Assembly: GCA_023415775.1 (NCBI GenBank) | Contig: JAEZJM010000014.1 | Location: forward strand, 1-64,000 | DNA length: 64,000 nucleotides | From: Bacillota bacterium | GTDB lineage: Bacteria; Bacillota; Negativicutes; Sporomusales; UBA7701 | Reading direction: 5' to 3' | In this document: piece by piece, positions 41,663-48,926 of the stretch | Layout of the letters: each line of letters opens with the position of its first letter | How positions within the stretch are numbered: the stretch's first letter is position 1 | The notes under the pieces: generated by a model | Told to the model about the DNA's origin: nothing | The model's input: the letters and a program-made list of their open reading frames with translations, nothing else | Database searches by the model: none | Translations under genes and position numbers: made by a program

Positions 41663-42259
41663 TCAGCCCTCCTTGCCCATCAGGCTGCGACCGACCGCGA
41701 ACGCGCGGCTGTCGTCGGCGTGAAACTTCTCGTCCACCATCGTCAGCAGCTTCTTCAGGATGACGTCGGGCTGCAGCACGTTGCTCACCGCCGTTAACGC
41801 CCCCAGCATCACCACATTCGTCAGCAGCACATTGCCGAGGTCTTTGGCTGCCCTGGTCGCGTTCAGGAAATGGCCGTCAAGCCCCTTCTCCTTGATAATC
41901 GCCACGATCTGCTCGGTGCTCGGGTATTCGTCCACCTTCATATTCGCGAGGATGGTCGGCACCGGCGCCGTGTTGATAATAAACGTGCCCTTCTTGCTCA
42001 GCAGACCGATATAGCGCAGCGCCTCCAGCGGCTCGAAGCCGAGCAGCACATCCGCCTGGCCCGCCGGCACCAGCGGTGAAAAAATCTCGCCGTCGGCGAT
42101 CCGCACATGGGACAGCACCGAGCCGCCCCGCTGGGCCGCGCCCTTCGTCTCCGTATTAACCACATTATAACCGGCGTCCATCGCGCACTTGGCGACGACC
42201 TGGGAAGCGAGGATGTTCCCCTGTCCCCCGACGCCGGCGATCACTAAATCGAACTTCAT
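41663..42259 (-). CDS. iorB: Indolepyruvate ferredoxin oxidoreductase, beta subunit
   Basis: The 198-residue gamma-type domain subunit, starting MKFDLVIAGVGGQGNILAS, the family signature. It overlaps iorA by 4 bp (ATGA). With IorA it oxidises aryl-pyruvates (or related 2-oxo acids) to acyl-CoA and CO2 while reducing ferredoxin. The frame opens upstream inside iorA, but the ATG at 42259 is the natural start. Confidence 0.9.
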   Translation of the reverse strand: MKFDLVIAGVGGQGNILASQVVAKCAMDAGYNVVNTETKGAAQRGGSVLSHVRIADGEIFSPLVPAGQADVLLGFEPLEALRYIGLLSKKGTFIINTAPVPTILANMKVDEYPSTEQIVAIIKEKGLDGHFLNATRAAKDLGNVLLTNVVMLGALTAVSNVLQPDVILKKLLTMVDEKFHADDSRAFAVGRSLMGKEG

Positions 42260-44070
42260 TTTATGGCCCCCCTCTTGCATACCGATACGCACACCCCGCA
42301 GCCGTTGCAGCCGCTCGGCTCGATCGCCGCCTTATTATCGGCCAGGCTGATGGCCGGGCAGCCGAACGTCCGCACGCACAGGCCGCAGCCGTTGCATACC
42401 GCCACATCCACCGCCACCTGCCGCGGCGTATAGGAAATCTTGCCCTCGCGGCCGAACTTCAGGTAGCATAGCGCCTCGGCGATAACCACCTTGACGCCCG
42501 ACTCCGCCGTCGCCTCGCCGATCACCCGGGCCGTCTCCTCGACATTATAGGGATTGCAGCGGAACACCTTGGCCCCCATCGCCGCCGCCACCGCGCCAGG
42601 CTCGATCGGCGTCACCGGCTGGTTGAGATTGTTGGCGCTGCCGGGATGGGGCTGGAAGCCAGTCATCGCCGTCGTCGAATTGTAGGCGATCACCACCGTG
42701 ATATCGCCGCCGTTATAAATGGCGCTCGCCAGTCCGGTGAGGCCGTTATGGAAAAAGGTCGAATCGCCGATAAGCGCGTACACCGGCTTGTCGAAGCCGG
42801 CCTTCTTGATACCGTAGGCCATCGGTATCGACGACCCCATGCAGTAAATGGTCGCCTGCAGATTCATCGGCTCGAAGGTACCCGCGTCGTGGCAGCCGAT
42901 ATCGCCGGTAACCACCCCGCCGTTCTTGCGCACGACCTCCTTCAGGGCAACCAGCAACCCACGGTGGCTGCAGCCGGAACACTGCGTCCGCGTGCGCGCC
43001 GAAACATACTGGCCCGGCACCGGGGCGGGATACGGCTTGCCGGCCAGCGCGGCCTCCACCGCCGTCAGCACCAGGTTGGTCGACAGCTCCCCTTCCTTAG
43101 GCAGATAACCGCTGCGGCCCAGCACCTCCAGCACGATTTTATACTCGAAACACAGTTGCTTGATGAGGTTTTCCACCACCGGTTCGACTTCCTCGAACAC
43201 CACGACCTTCTTCAGGCCGCGCACGAAATCGAGCACCTTGCCCTCCGGCAGCGGCAGGGTCGACAGCTTGAGGATCGGCAACTTGGTCCCGTGGATCCTT
43301 TCCGCCTCCTTAAGGAAGGCGTAACCGATGCCGCAGCCGATGAAGCCGATTTCTCCCGGTGCCGTCTCGACCTGGTTAAACGGCGAAGCCTCCATCAGCG
43401 CCCTTAGCTCGTCCTGTTTGGCGTTCAGCCAGCGGTGCCGCATCTTCGGCCGCAGCTCGCCGCCCGATTCCTTCTCCACCACCGCCGACATGACAAACCG
43501 TTTGCGGTCGATCACAAACTCGGCCGGGCGGCTCTGGGGCGCTGCATCGCCGTACTCCACCATGCCGCCAGCGTGGTTGATGCGCATCACCGGGCGGAGG
43601 GCGAAAACCAGCTCCGTCTTCTCCGACAGCTCGAACGCCGCCTTGGTCATAGCATACGCCTCCTGCACGCTCGACGGATCGAACATCGGCAGATGGGCAT
43701 AGTTATGGACGAGTATCCGCGTATCCTCCTCACACTGCGACGACAGACCGCCCGGATCGTCGGCGGTGATCAGCACCATCCCGGCGCGGATACCGGTGAA
43801 ATTCACGTGCATCAGAAAATCCGCCGCAGCGTTGGTGCCGTTGTGCTTCATAACCGCCATCGACCGCTGGTTGGTCAGCGACGCCGCGGTCGCCACCTCG
43901 AAGGCGTGCTTCTCGTTCGTCGACCACTCGGCGTACACTCCGGGATACCCGCCGCACAAATCGACGATCTCGGTGGCCGGCGTCCCCGGATAACCGGCGA
44001 CGACTTTGACCCCCGACTCCGCCGCCGCTCTGGCGATGGCCTCATTGCCCAACATAAACTCTTTTTGCAT
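42256..44070 (-). CDS. iorA: Indolepyruvate ferredoxin oxidoreductase, alpha subunit
   Basis: The 604-residue thiamine-diphosphate subunit. It begins with MLGNEAIARAAAESGVKVVAGYPGTPATEI. It holds the TPP-binding GDIGCHDAG and IGDSTFFHNGLTG, and ends in a two-cluster ferredoxin domain (CNGCGLCVRTFGC and CNGCGVCVSVC). The first cluster motif is slightly irregular, as in other IorA proteins. GGAGG lies before 44070, within an upstream in-frame ATG. It is the first gene behind the pair of IclR-type operator arrays. Confidence 0.92.
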   Translation of the reverse strand: MQKEFMLGNEAIARAAAESGVKVVAGYPGTPATEIVDLCGGYPGVYAEWSTNEKHAFEVATAASLTNQRSMAVMKHNGTNAAADFLMHVNFTGIRAGMVLITADDPGGLSSQCEEDTRILVHNYAHLPMFDPSSVQEAYAMTKAAFELSEKTELVFALRPVMRINHAGGMVEYGDAAPQSRPAEFVIDRKRFVMSAVVEKESGGELRPKMRHRWLNAKQDELRALMEASPFNQVETAPGEIGFIGCGIGYAFLKEAERIHGTKLPILKLSTLPLPEGKVLDFVRGLKKVVVFEEVEPVVENLIKQLCFEYKIVLEVLGRSGYLPKEGELSTNLVLTAVEAALAGKPYPAPVPGQYVSARTRTQCSGCSHRGLLVALKEVVRKNGGVVTGDIGCHDAGTFEPMNLQATIYCMGSSIPMAYGIKKAGFDKPVYALIGDSTFFHNGLTGLASAIYNGGDITVVIAYNSTTAMTGFQPHPGSANNLNQPVTPIEPGAVAAAMGAKVFRCNPYNVEETARVIGEATAESGVKVVIAEALCYLKFGREGKISYTPRQVAVDVAVCNGCGLCVRTFGCPAISLADNKAAIEPSGCNGCGVCVSVCKRGAIK

Positions 44071-44180
44071 CAACTTTCCTCCCATTTCAAGCTCAGAACA
44101 GCGTCCCGTCCGCCCGGCTGCAAAGCCGCGGCCCCGGCGGTTAGGAGTTCTCGCCCGACCGCGCGACTGTCCTTAAATTT

Positions 44181-44223
44181 GTTCACATCCATGAACTTTG
44201 TTCATCATTATAAACACATGAAC
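44181..44223. promoter_or_regulatory. IclR-type operator array 1, overlapping a -10 box
   Basis: Half-sites alternate as GTTCA-6-TGAAC-3-GTTCA-14-TGAAC. The central part ATGAACTTTGTTCAT is a perfect interrupted palindrome. On the minus strand a perfect TATAAT (44212-44207) lies inside the 14-base gap, without a recognisable -35. It is 111 bp upstream of the iorA start. Confidence 0.7.
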
Positions 44224-44289
44224 ACCCATCTACCTTTTCCCGCTACCGTCGCGCAGCTTGCGCAGGGAAAACAACAGGGCTCTCACGTT

Positions 44290-44324
44290 GTTCAACTCAA
44301 TGAACTTCGTTCATCAATATGAAC
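44290..44324. promoter_or_regulatory. IclR-type operator array 2
   Basis: Half-sites alternate as GTTCA-6-TGAAC-3-GTTCA-6-TGAAC with ATGAACTTCGTTCAT at the centre. It is a close copy of array 1, with centres about 109 bp apart. A TTGACT/TACAAA promoter-like pair lies upstream (about 44375-44345), so this array may also block or loop that start. No gene is seen in the 44071-44458 interval. Confidence 0.7.
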
Positions 44325-44458
44325 AAAATAAAACTGTTCTTTATGGTGACAGTATTCTTGCCTTTGTAATGTTTTTCCTGCCTGCCAGTCAAGAAAATTA
44401 TCTAATTTTCCGCGCCCTTCCCCGGGCGCCTGTCCATACCGGGGCGACCGGTGCGGCC

Positions 44459-45232
44459 TTAAAACTTCCCCAGCCGCATCGAGACATGCCCGGCCGTCGC
44501 GCAGACCTTCTCGACCACCGCCGGCATCGTGCCGCCGTCCCACGCCCGGCTGGCCGCCATCGTCACGCTCAGCGCCGCCACCGTTTTGTTCGTCTTGTCG
44601 ATGATCGGCGCAGCCACGCAAATGCCGCCGGGGATAATCTCCTGGTCGTCCACGGCGAAGCCCTGCGCAGCCACCTTGCCCAGCTCGGCGCCAAGGGCGG
44701 TGAAATCGGTGATCGTGTTATCGGTGTAGCGCTCCAGTTGCACACCGCCTACGCGGGCCTTCAGCTCCTCGGGGGGCAGCGTCGACAGCAGCACCTTGCC
44801 GATGGCGGTGGCGTGAGCCGGAATACGGTAGCCGATCGTAGCCACCACGCTCACGTCGCGCGACCCGTGGTGCTTCGCGATATAAACGATGTGCCGCCCG
44901 TCGAGGATACCGGCATGGGTCGTCTCGCCGAACTCGTCGCTCAGCTTCTTGATGCCCAGGGCGATCTCGCGGGAAATGTTGGTGTTGTTGATGCAGACGG
45001 CGCTGATCCGGATAAGCTTCAGGCCGGGATAATACACCCGCGTATCGGGATCGTAGTCCAGGTAATCGCTGTTGACCAACTCGTGCAGCAGCAGCGACAG
45101 CGAGCTCTTCGGGATATCGAGATGATGCAGGATGGCGGTAAAATTCGGCGGCTTGGCGCTTTTGGCAATATAGCCGATAATGTCCAGGGTACGGGATGCC
45201 GATTTCACCAGCGGCGGTTGGCTGCCTGCCAC
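44459..45232 (-). CDS. IclR family transcriptional regulator
   Basis: The 257-residue regulator has an N-terminal winged helix-turn-helix (SASRTLDIIGYIAKSAKP, with IPKSSLSLLLHEL as recognition helix) and a C-terminal GAF-like effector domain (ETTHAGILDGRHIVYIAKHHG, PAHATAIGKVLLSTL, GGICVAAPIID). The start is a GTG at 45232 with AAAGGAGG upstream. It heads the iorA-iorB-abfD operon, and the repeated GTTCA/TGAAC arrays in the following intergenic region are its likely targets. IclR proteins often bind as tetramers, which fits four half-sites per array. Confidence 0.88.
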   Translation of the reverse strand: MAGSQPPLVKSASRTLDIIGYIAKSAKPPNFTAILHHLDIPKSSLSLLLHELVNSDYLDYDPDTRVYYPGLKLIRISAVCINNTNISREIALGIKKLSDEFGETTHAGILDGRHIVYIAKHHGSRDVSVVATIGYRIPAHATAIGKVLLSTLPPEELKARVGGVQLERYTDNTITDFTALGAELGKVAAQGFAVDDQEIIPGGICVAAPIIDKTNKTVAALSVTMAASRAWDGGTMPAVVEKVCATAGHVSMRLGKF

Positions 45233-45397
45233 GGTAAAGCCTCCTTTACGGCCACACATTCCGGCGTCGGAAAATCTCTTCCGCCGTTATGTCCTGTATT
45301 CAATAAAAAAATCCCCATCCCTGCCTCCTGGCCGAAAATCGCCGCTCCGCCTATTTAGGCCGTTCGCGCTCCGCCGGAAAACAGACCGCAAACAAAA

Positions 45398-45418
45398 AAG
45401 GCCGGATATCCCGGCCTT
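45398..45418 (-). terminator. Intrinsic terminator of the small-gene cluster
   Basis: AAGGCCGG (45398-45405) pairs with CCGGCCTT (45411-45418). On the minus strand it is followed by TTTTTTGTTT. It lies 18 bp past the stop of the 59-residue gene. Confidence 0.85.
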
Positions 45419-45436
45419 GCAAATTGCATGGCAAAA

Positions 45437-45616
45437 TTATATTTTTGACTTCGCAAATCGCGCCTTATAAGCCGCCGTGTTAGCCTGCTGCTGTTTTAGC
45501 TTCGAAAGCTTCGCCCCGTCGACCGGTTGTAGTCTGTCGCCGAAATCCGTCAATAGCAGCGCTTCGATTTCTTCCGGAGCAAGTGTATATACTTTCATCA
45601 AATCTCTGCCTATCAT
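45437..45616 (-). CDS. Small protein of 59 residues, paralogue of the 46-residue protein upstream
   Basis: I do not recognise the family. The sequence runs MIGRDLMKVYTLAPEEIEAL and then continues to AKSKI. From MKVY on it aligns with the 46-residue protein at 46311-46451 (shared MKVY..A.E..E...L, AKL.K and QAN). It is charged, soluble and probably helical. AAGGAG eight bases before 45616 supports the start, although MKVY itself lies 6 codons in. It is the last gene of the small cluster. Confidence 0.65.
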   Translation of the reverse strand: MIGRDLMKVYTLAPEEIEALLLTDFGDRLQPVDGAKLSKLKQQQANTAAYKARFAKSKI

Positions 45617-45714
45617 GACTCTAGCTCCTTCCCGGCCAGCGTTCATTTCCCCCCGCAGCAGAACCGTCCGCGACAACTGCATCATCGGTATTGCCGGGAA
45701 TATGTCCGCAGAAA

Positions 45715-45879
45715 TTAATAAACACCCCGGTATGTCCTCTTGGGATTTTTCGCCGGGTTGTCCCGGTTGAACTTTTCGATCAGTTCATCAAGTTTTTTGC
45801 TTTTTTCATCCGGGACGGCATCTCCGTCGCGATTCTCGGGCTGTTCCTCCGGTGTCCGGAGGTGCGTCATATCATCCAT
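45715..45879 (-). CDS. Small charged protein of 54 residues
   Basis: Starting MDDMTHLRTPEEQPENRDGD and ending PKRTYRGVY, this frame is preceded by GGGAGGGG seven bases before the ATG. The N-terminal half is acidic and likely disordered. The second half (KSKKLDELIEKFNRDNP) is a helix candidate, followed by a basic tail. I do not recognise it. It is placed between the omega homologue and the 59-residue gene, and strong translation signals suggest it is real. Confidence 0.6.
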   Translation of the reverse strand: MDDMTHLRTPEEQPENRDGDAVPDEKSKKLDELIEKFNRDNPAKNPKRTYRGVY

Positions 45880-46020
45880 TTAACCCCTCCCAGGCATAGT
45901 AATTCACGGCGTTCCGGCAGCTATATTAGTATTCCCCGTTTTTTCCGCCGCTTCCCTGTTTTGTATTGCCGTTATTTCCACAATCATCCCGGCGCCGGTT
46001 GCCACCGGGGCAAGCCATGC

Positions 46021-46227
46021 CTACTTGATGCCGGTCCTCGTCCGCCGATAAGCAAGTTTACCCTGGACGATCTCTTCCAGGGCGACAGTCACCGGCCTAT
46101 TCGAACTGCTTGAGACCATCGCGGCCTCGCCGCCGATAATCTCGCGGGCCCGCTTTGCGGCGCACACCGCCAGGGTATACTTGCTGTCAGCCGTTTTCAG
46201 CAATTCGTCCAAGGGAGGATTTACCAC
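46021..46227 (-). CDS. rpoZ: DNA-directed RNA polymerase omega subunit homologue
   Basis: The 68-residue protein carries the omega-core pattern: LDELLKTADSKYTLAVCAAKRAREI, then RPVTVALEEIVQGKL. Omega helps fold and hold the beta-prime subunit. The start is a GTG with AAGGAG at 7 bases. In Firmicutes rpoZ usually sits beside gmk and coaBC. Here it lies among very small unknown genes, so it may be a second copy or a relocated one. Confidence 0.83.
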   Translation of the reverse strand: MVNPPLDELLKTADSKYTLAVCAAKRAREIIGGEAAMVSSSSNRPVTVALEEIVQGKLAYRRTRTGIK

Positions 46228-46310
46228 CGCGCATCTCCTTCCGACCTCTTCAGGCTTATTATTGCCGCCTTATCTGCCCCTACCGCAGGCGGCCGCTGGC
46301 GCGAGCATTC

Positions 46311-46451
46311 CTACCTGACCTGCTTCAGCCAGTTCGCCTGTCGCTCGTTCTGTTTAGCCAGCTTAGCGTGGTTTACCGCCGTAAGCTTTTTCCCGTACTT
46401 GGCGGCCAGCATTTTCTCCACATCCTCGCGGGCCCACAGATACACCTTCAT
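46311..46451 (-). CDS. Small protein of 46 residues, first gene of the small cluster
   Basis: It reads MKVYLWAREDVEKMLAAKYG and ends LKQVR. The family is not recognised, but it is a clear paralogue of the 59-residue protein at 45437-45616. Helical and basic. A weak AGGAAA site precedes the ATG at 46451. The frame is open 20 codons further upstream without a ribosome site. A good promoter lies about 100 bp upstream. Confidence 0.62.
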   Translation of the reverse strand: MKVYLWAREDVEKMLAAKYGKKLTAVNHAKLAKQNERQANWLKQVR

Positions 46452-46555
46452 CTCGTTTCCTGACTCGCTCACAGGCGCCACCTCCGTCCCGCGGGCCGGC
46501 TCAGCCCTCATCCTCGCGGAAATTACCTAATTTTTTTTAGCGTTTTTCTATCTAC

Positions 46556-46584
46556 ATTTTACACTATTAAATAAAATTTCGCAA
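46556..46584 (-). promoter_or_regulatory. Sigma-A-type promoter of the small-gene cluster
   Basis: On the minus strand TTGCGA (46584-46579), a 17-base spacer and TAAAAT (46561-46556). Transcription would start near 46549, leaving about a 100-base leader. The rest of the 46452-46790 interval holds only this promoter and the nifV terminator. Confidence 0.65.
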
Positions 46585-46704
46585 TGTTGTCCCATCAGTT
46601 AAATTACACTGGGCAATAACCTAATATTATTAAAAGGCCGCCCAGATTATACTTGACCCCCTGCTCTCGGCCAGCTTATACAGTTCCCTGTCTAACGCCA
46701 AAAA

Positions 46705-46729
46705 AACTTCCGGATATTACCCGGAAGTT
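46705..46729 (-). terminator. Intrinsic terminator of the nif operon
   Basis: AACTTCCGG (46705-46713) pairs with CCGGAAGTT (46721-46729). On the minus strand it is followed by a run of T. It lies about 60 bp past the nifV stop codon. Confidence 0.85.
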
Positions 46730-46790
46730 CTTTCCCGCACATATTGCCGTGTGGTCGACTCCCGGAAACGGCGAAGCAACCACCCGTCCC

Positions 46791-47942
46791 TTAACCACCC
46801 CCAGGCATGTTTCCGGCAGCAGCGCCGACAACGGCGCGTACTTCGTCATCGGTAAGTGACCGCCTGACTTTAAGCGCAGCTCTTTTTATTCCGGCAGCGG
46901 TTGAGGCCAGCAACGCCTCGTTCATCGGCAGACCCAGCTCCCGACTTTTATGCAGCAGTGCCGCCCGGCCGGAATGTTTGCCGATGACAATCCGGCGTTC
47001 CAGGCCTATGTCGGCCGGATCGTACGGCTCATACAGCGCAGCGTTTTTGAGCACCCCGTCGGCGTGAATGCCGGATTCGTGGTGGAATATCGCCTGACCC
47101 ACAACCGGTTTCCAGGCGGGAATTATCCGTCCCGAGGCGACCGCCACATATTGGCAAAGCGTCCGCACCCCCGCCAGATTATAACCCGCGTCGGCACCGC
47201 TGTGGCGCAGGAACATCAGCACCTCCTCCAAAGCGGCGTTGCCGGCCCGCTCTCCCAAACCGTTGGCCGTCACGCTCAGAAAGCGGGCTCCGGCCCGATA
47301 AGCGGCGACCGTGTTGGCTGTAGCCATCCCGAAATCGTTATGGGCATGGACTTCGAGCTCCACCCCCGTCTCCCGTCGCAGACGCTCGATTCGGGCGGCC
47401 ATCGTCAAGGGGTCGAGGATGCCCACCGTGTCGCAGTACCTGACCCGCCGGGCGCCGGCTGCTGTAACCGCGCGGATGTACTCCAGCAGGAACTCCTCGT
47501 CGGCCCGCGAGGCGTCCTCCATGCCGACGGAGATATACAAGCCGTGCTTGCGGGCGTACGCCACCGCCGTAATGGTATTCACCAGCACCACCGCCTGCGA
47601 CACCCTTAGCTTATCGCGGATATGCGGTTCGGACACCGGGCTTGATATCTCGACGGCGTCCACCCCGCAGGCGACGGCTGCCGCGATATCGTCGACAGTA
47701 GCCCGGCACCAGGCCATGATGCTTGCCTTCAGGCCGGCCGCAGCGATCATGCTGACCGCCTCGGCCTCCTCGCCGCCCATGGCCGGTGTGCCGGCCTCGA
47801 TCTGGTCTACGCCGACGGCATCGAGCAGCCGGGCAATGGCCAGCTTTTCGGCTTTGCCGAATACGACCCCCGCCGTCTGCTCGCCGTCCCGCAGCGTTGT
47901 GTCAACAACATATACCGCCTTGCCCGGCGAAAACTTCTCCAT
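46791..47942 (-). CDS. nifV: Homocitrate synthase NifV
   Basis: NifV condenses acetyl-CoA and 2-oxoglutarate to homocitrate, the organic ligand of FeMo-co. The 383-residue protein has the HMGL-like barrel with VYVVDTTLRDGEQTAGV, the metal-binding EVHAHNDFGMATAN and NGLGERAGNAALEEV. It ends after the HSGRAALLHKSRELG segment. Its start overlaps the upstream anfO-like gene by 41 bp, but the ATG at 47942 has a GAGGGG site and the family N-terminus. It is the last gene of the nif operon. Confidence 0.9.
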   Translation of the reverse strand: MEKFSPGKAVYVVDTTLRDGEQTAGVVFGKAEKLAIARLLDAVGVDQIEAGTPAMGGEEAEAVSMIAAAGLKASIMAWCRATVDDIAAAVACGVDAVEISSPVSEPHIRDKLRVSQAVVLVNTITAVAYARKHGLYISVGMEDASRADEEFLLEYIRAVTAAGARRVRYCDTVGILDPLTMAARIERLRRETGVELEVHAHNDFGMATANTVAAYRAGARFLSVTANGLGERAGNAALEEVLMFLRHSGADAGYNLAGVRTLCQYVAVASGRIIPAWKPVVGQAIFHHESGIHADGVLKNAALYEPYDPADIGLERRIVIGKHSGRAALLHKSRELGLPMNEALLASTAAGIKRAALKVRRSLTDDEVRAVVGAAAGNMPGGG

Positions 47943-48582
47943 TGCCCCTCACCCCGGCCCCATCGTTCCAAATAACAATTCTCGTCTCTCGCTCGCCGAC
48001 TTTTTCGCTCGTCCAGGTAAATACCCCGGTGCCAAGATCCATCTCCAGCCAGGGCGGCAGGTGCTCGCAGACGACCTCCAGGAGGGTGAAGCACCCCCGG
48101 CGGAGGAACGGCTGCAGAACATGCTTGGTAGTGGTGCCGGCGTTCCTGGCCTGGATCTCCTTCAGGGAGACAAAGTAATGTCCGGGGGCTTTCTCGGTCG
48201 GCCCCAGCGGCCCGGATGCGGCGGCCGGCGGCGCGGCTTTCGCCGCCCTGTCCCGCTCCTCCCCGGCCCATACCTCTTCGAGATAGGCACTGGGCTCGCC
48301 GGCCTGCTCCCAGATATTGAAGCCGGCCTTCTCCAGCTCGTAATACGGCACGCCGGCGATCGAGCGGGCCACGAAGATGCGGCACTCGCCGAGGAAAGCC
48401 ACCAGCCCGCCAAGCTGCTGCCGGAGGCCCTTCAGTCCCCCCTCGGCGGTCAGTGCGAAATCCGTTTCCCGTTCCACCGTCCAGGTCTTCTGCCGACGCC
48501 GGTAAACACGCACCCGTCCCGGTTCGCCGAAAATTCCCGTCAGGCCGTCCCGGTCAATAAATACCGCTACCTCCCGCACCAT
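47902..48582 (-). CDS. AnfO-like nitrogenase accessory protein
   Basis: The 226-residue protein begins REVAVFIDRDGLTGIFGEPG, matching the AnfO family (first described with iron-only nitrogenase). The middle (about residues 105-135) is an Ala/Pro-rich linker. The C-terminal part (GCFTLLEVVCEHLPPWLEMD) is like the second half of the family and ends with GGICC. The molecular role is unknown. Here it accompanies a molybdenum-type cluster, with no anfG in the window. Confidence 0.75.
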   Translation of the reverse strand: MVREVAVFIDRDGLTGIFGEPGRVRVYRRRQKTWTVERETDFALTAEGGLKGLRQQLGGLVAFLGECRIFVARSIAGVPYYELEKAGFNIWEQAGEPSAYLEEVWAGEERDRAAKAAPPAAASGPLGPTEKAPGHYFVSLKEIQARNAGTTTKHVLQPFLRRGCFTLLEVVCEHLPPWLEMDLGTGVFTWTSEKVGERETRIVIWNDGAGVRGNGEVFAGQGGICC

Positions 48583-48603
48583 AATTGTCCCTTCTTTCCG
48601 TAA

Positions 48604-48912
48604 TTAGATGGCCAGCCGCTCGACAACCCGGCCGCCTTCGATATGTTCGTCGAGGATCGCCGCCACATCGGCGGGGGTAACCGAGCCGTACCAGACGTTG
48701 CCGGGATGAACTACTACGATCGGCCCTTTCTCGCAGACGCCGAAGCAGCCGGTATTGGTGACGAAAACCTGGCCGCCCAGCTCCCGTTCCTCGATCTCTT
48801 CCAGCAACCTGGCCATGATATCCACGCCGCCCTTTGTGTGGCAGAAGCCCTTCTGGACGCCGCCGATACGCGAGCTGGTGCAGACGAAAATATGGTAATC
48901 GGGTTTTTTCAT
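48604..48912 (-). CDS. [2Fe-2S] ferredoxin of the Clostridium pasteurianum (thioredoxin-like) type
   Basis: The 102-residue protein has the cysteine pattern of this ferredoxin family: C11 in IFVCTSSRIG, C24 in GFCHTKGG, and the pair in NTGCFGVCEKGP. Such ferredoxins interact with the nitrogenase MoFe protein in clostridia. It is placed between nifB and the anfO-like gene with its own GGGGGAG site, so it is likely part of the nitrogenase electron supply or cofactor assembly. Confidence 0.85.
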   Translation of the reverse strand: MKKPDYHIFVCTSSRIGGVQKGFCHTKGGVDIMARLLEEIEERELGGQVFVTNTGCFGVCEKGPIVVVHPGNVWYGSVTPADVAAILDEHIEGGRVVERLAI

Positions 48913-48926
48913 TACTTATCTCCCCC

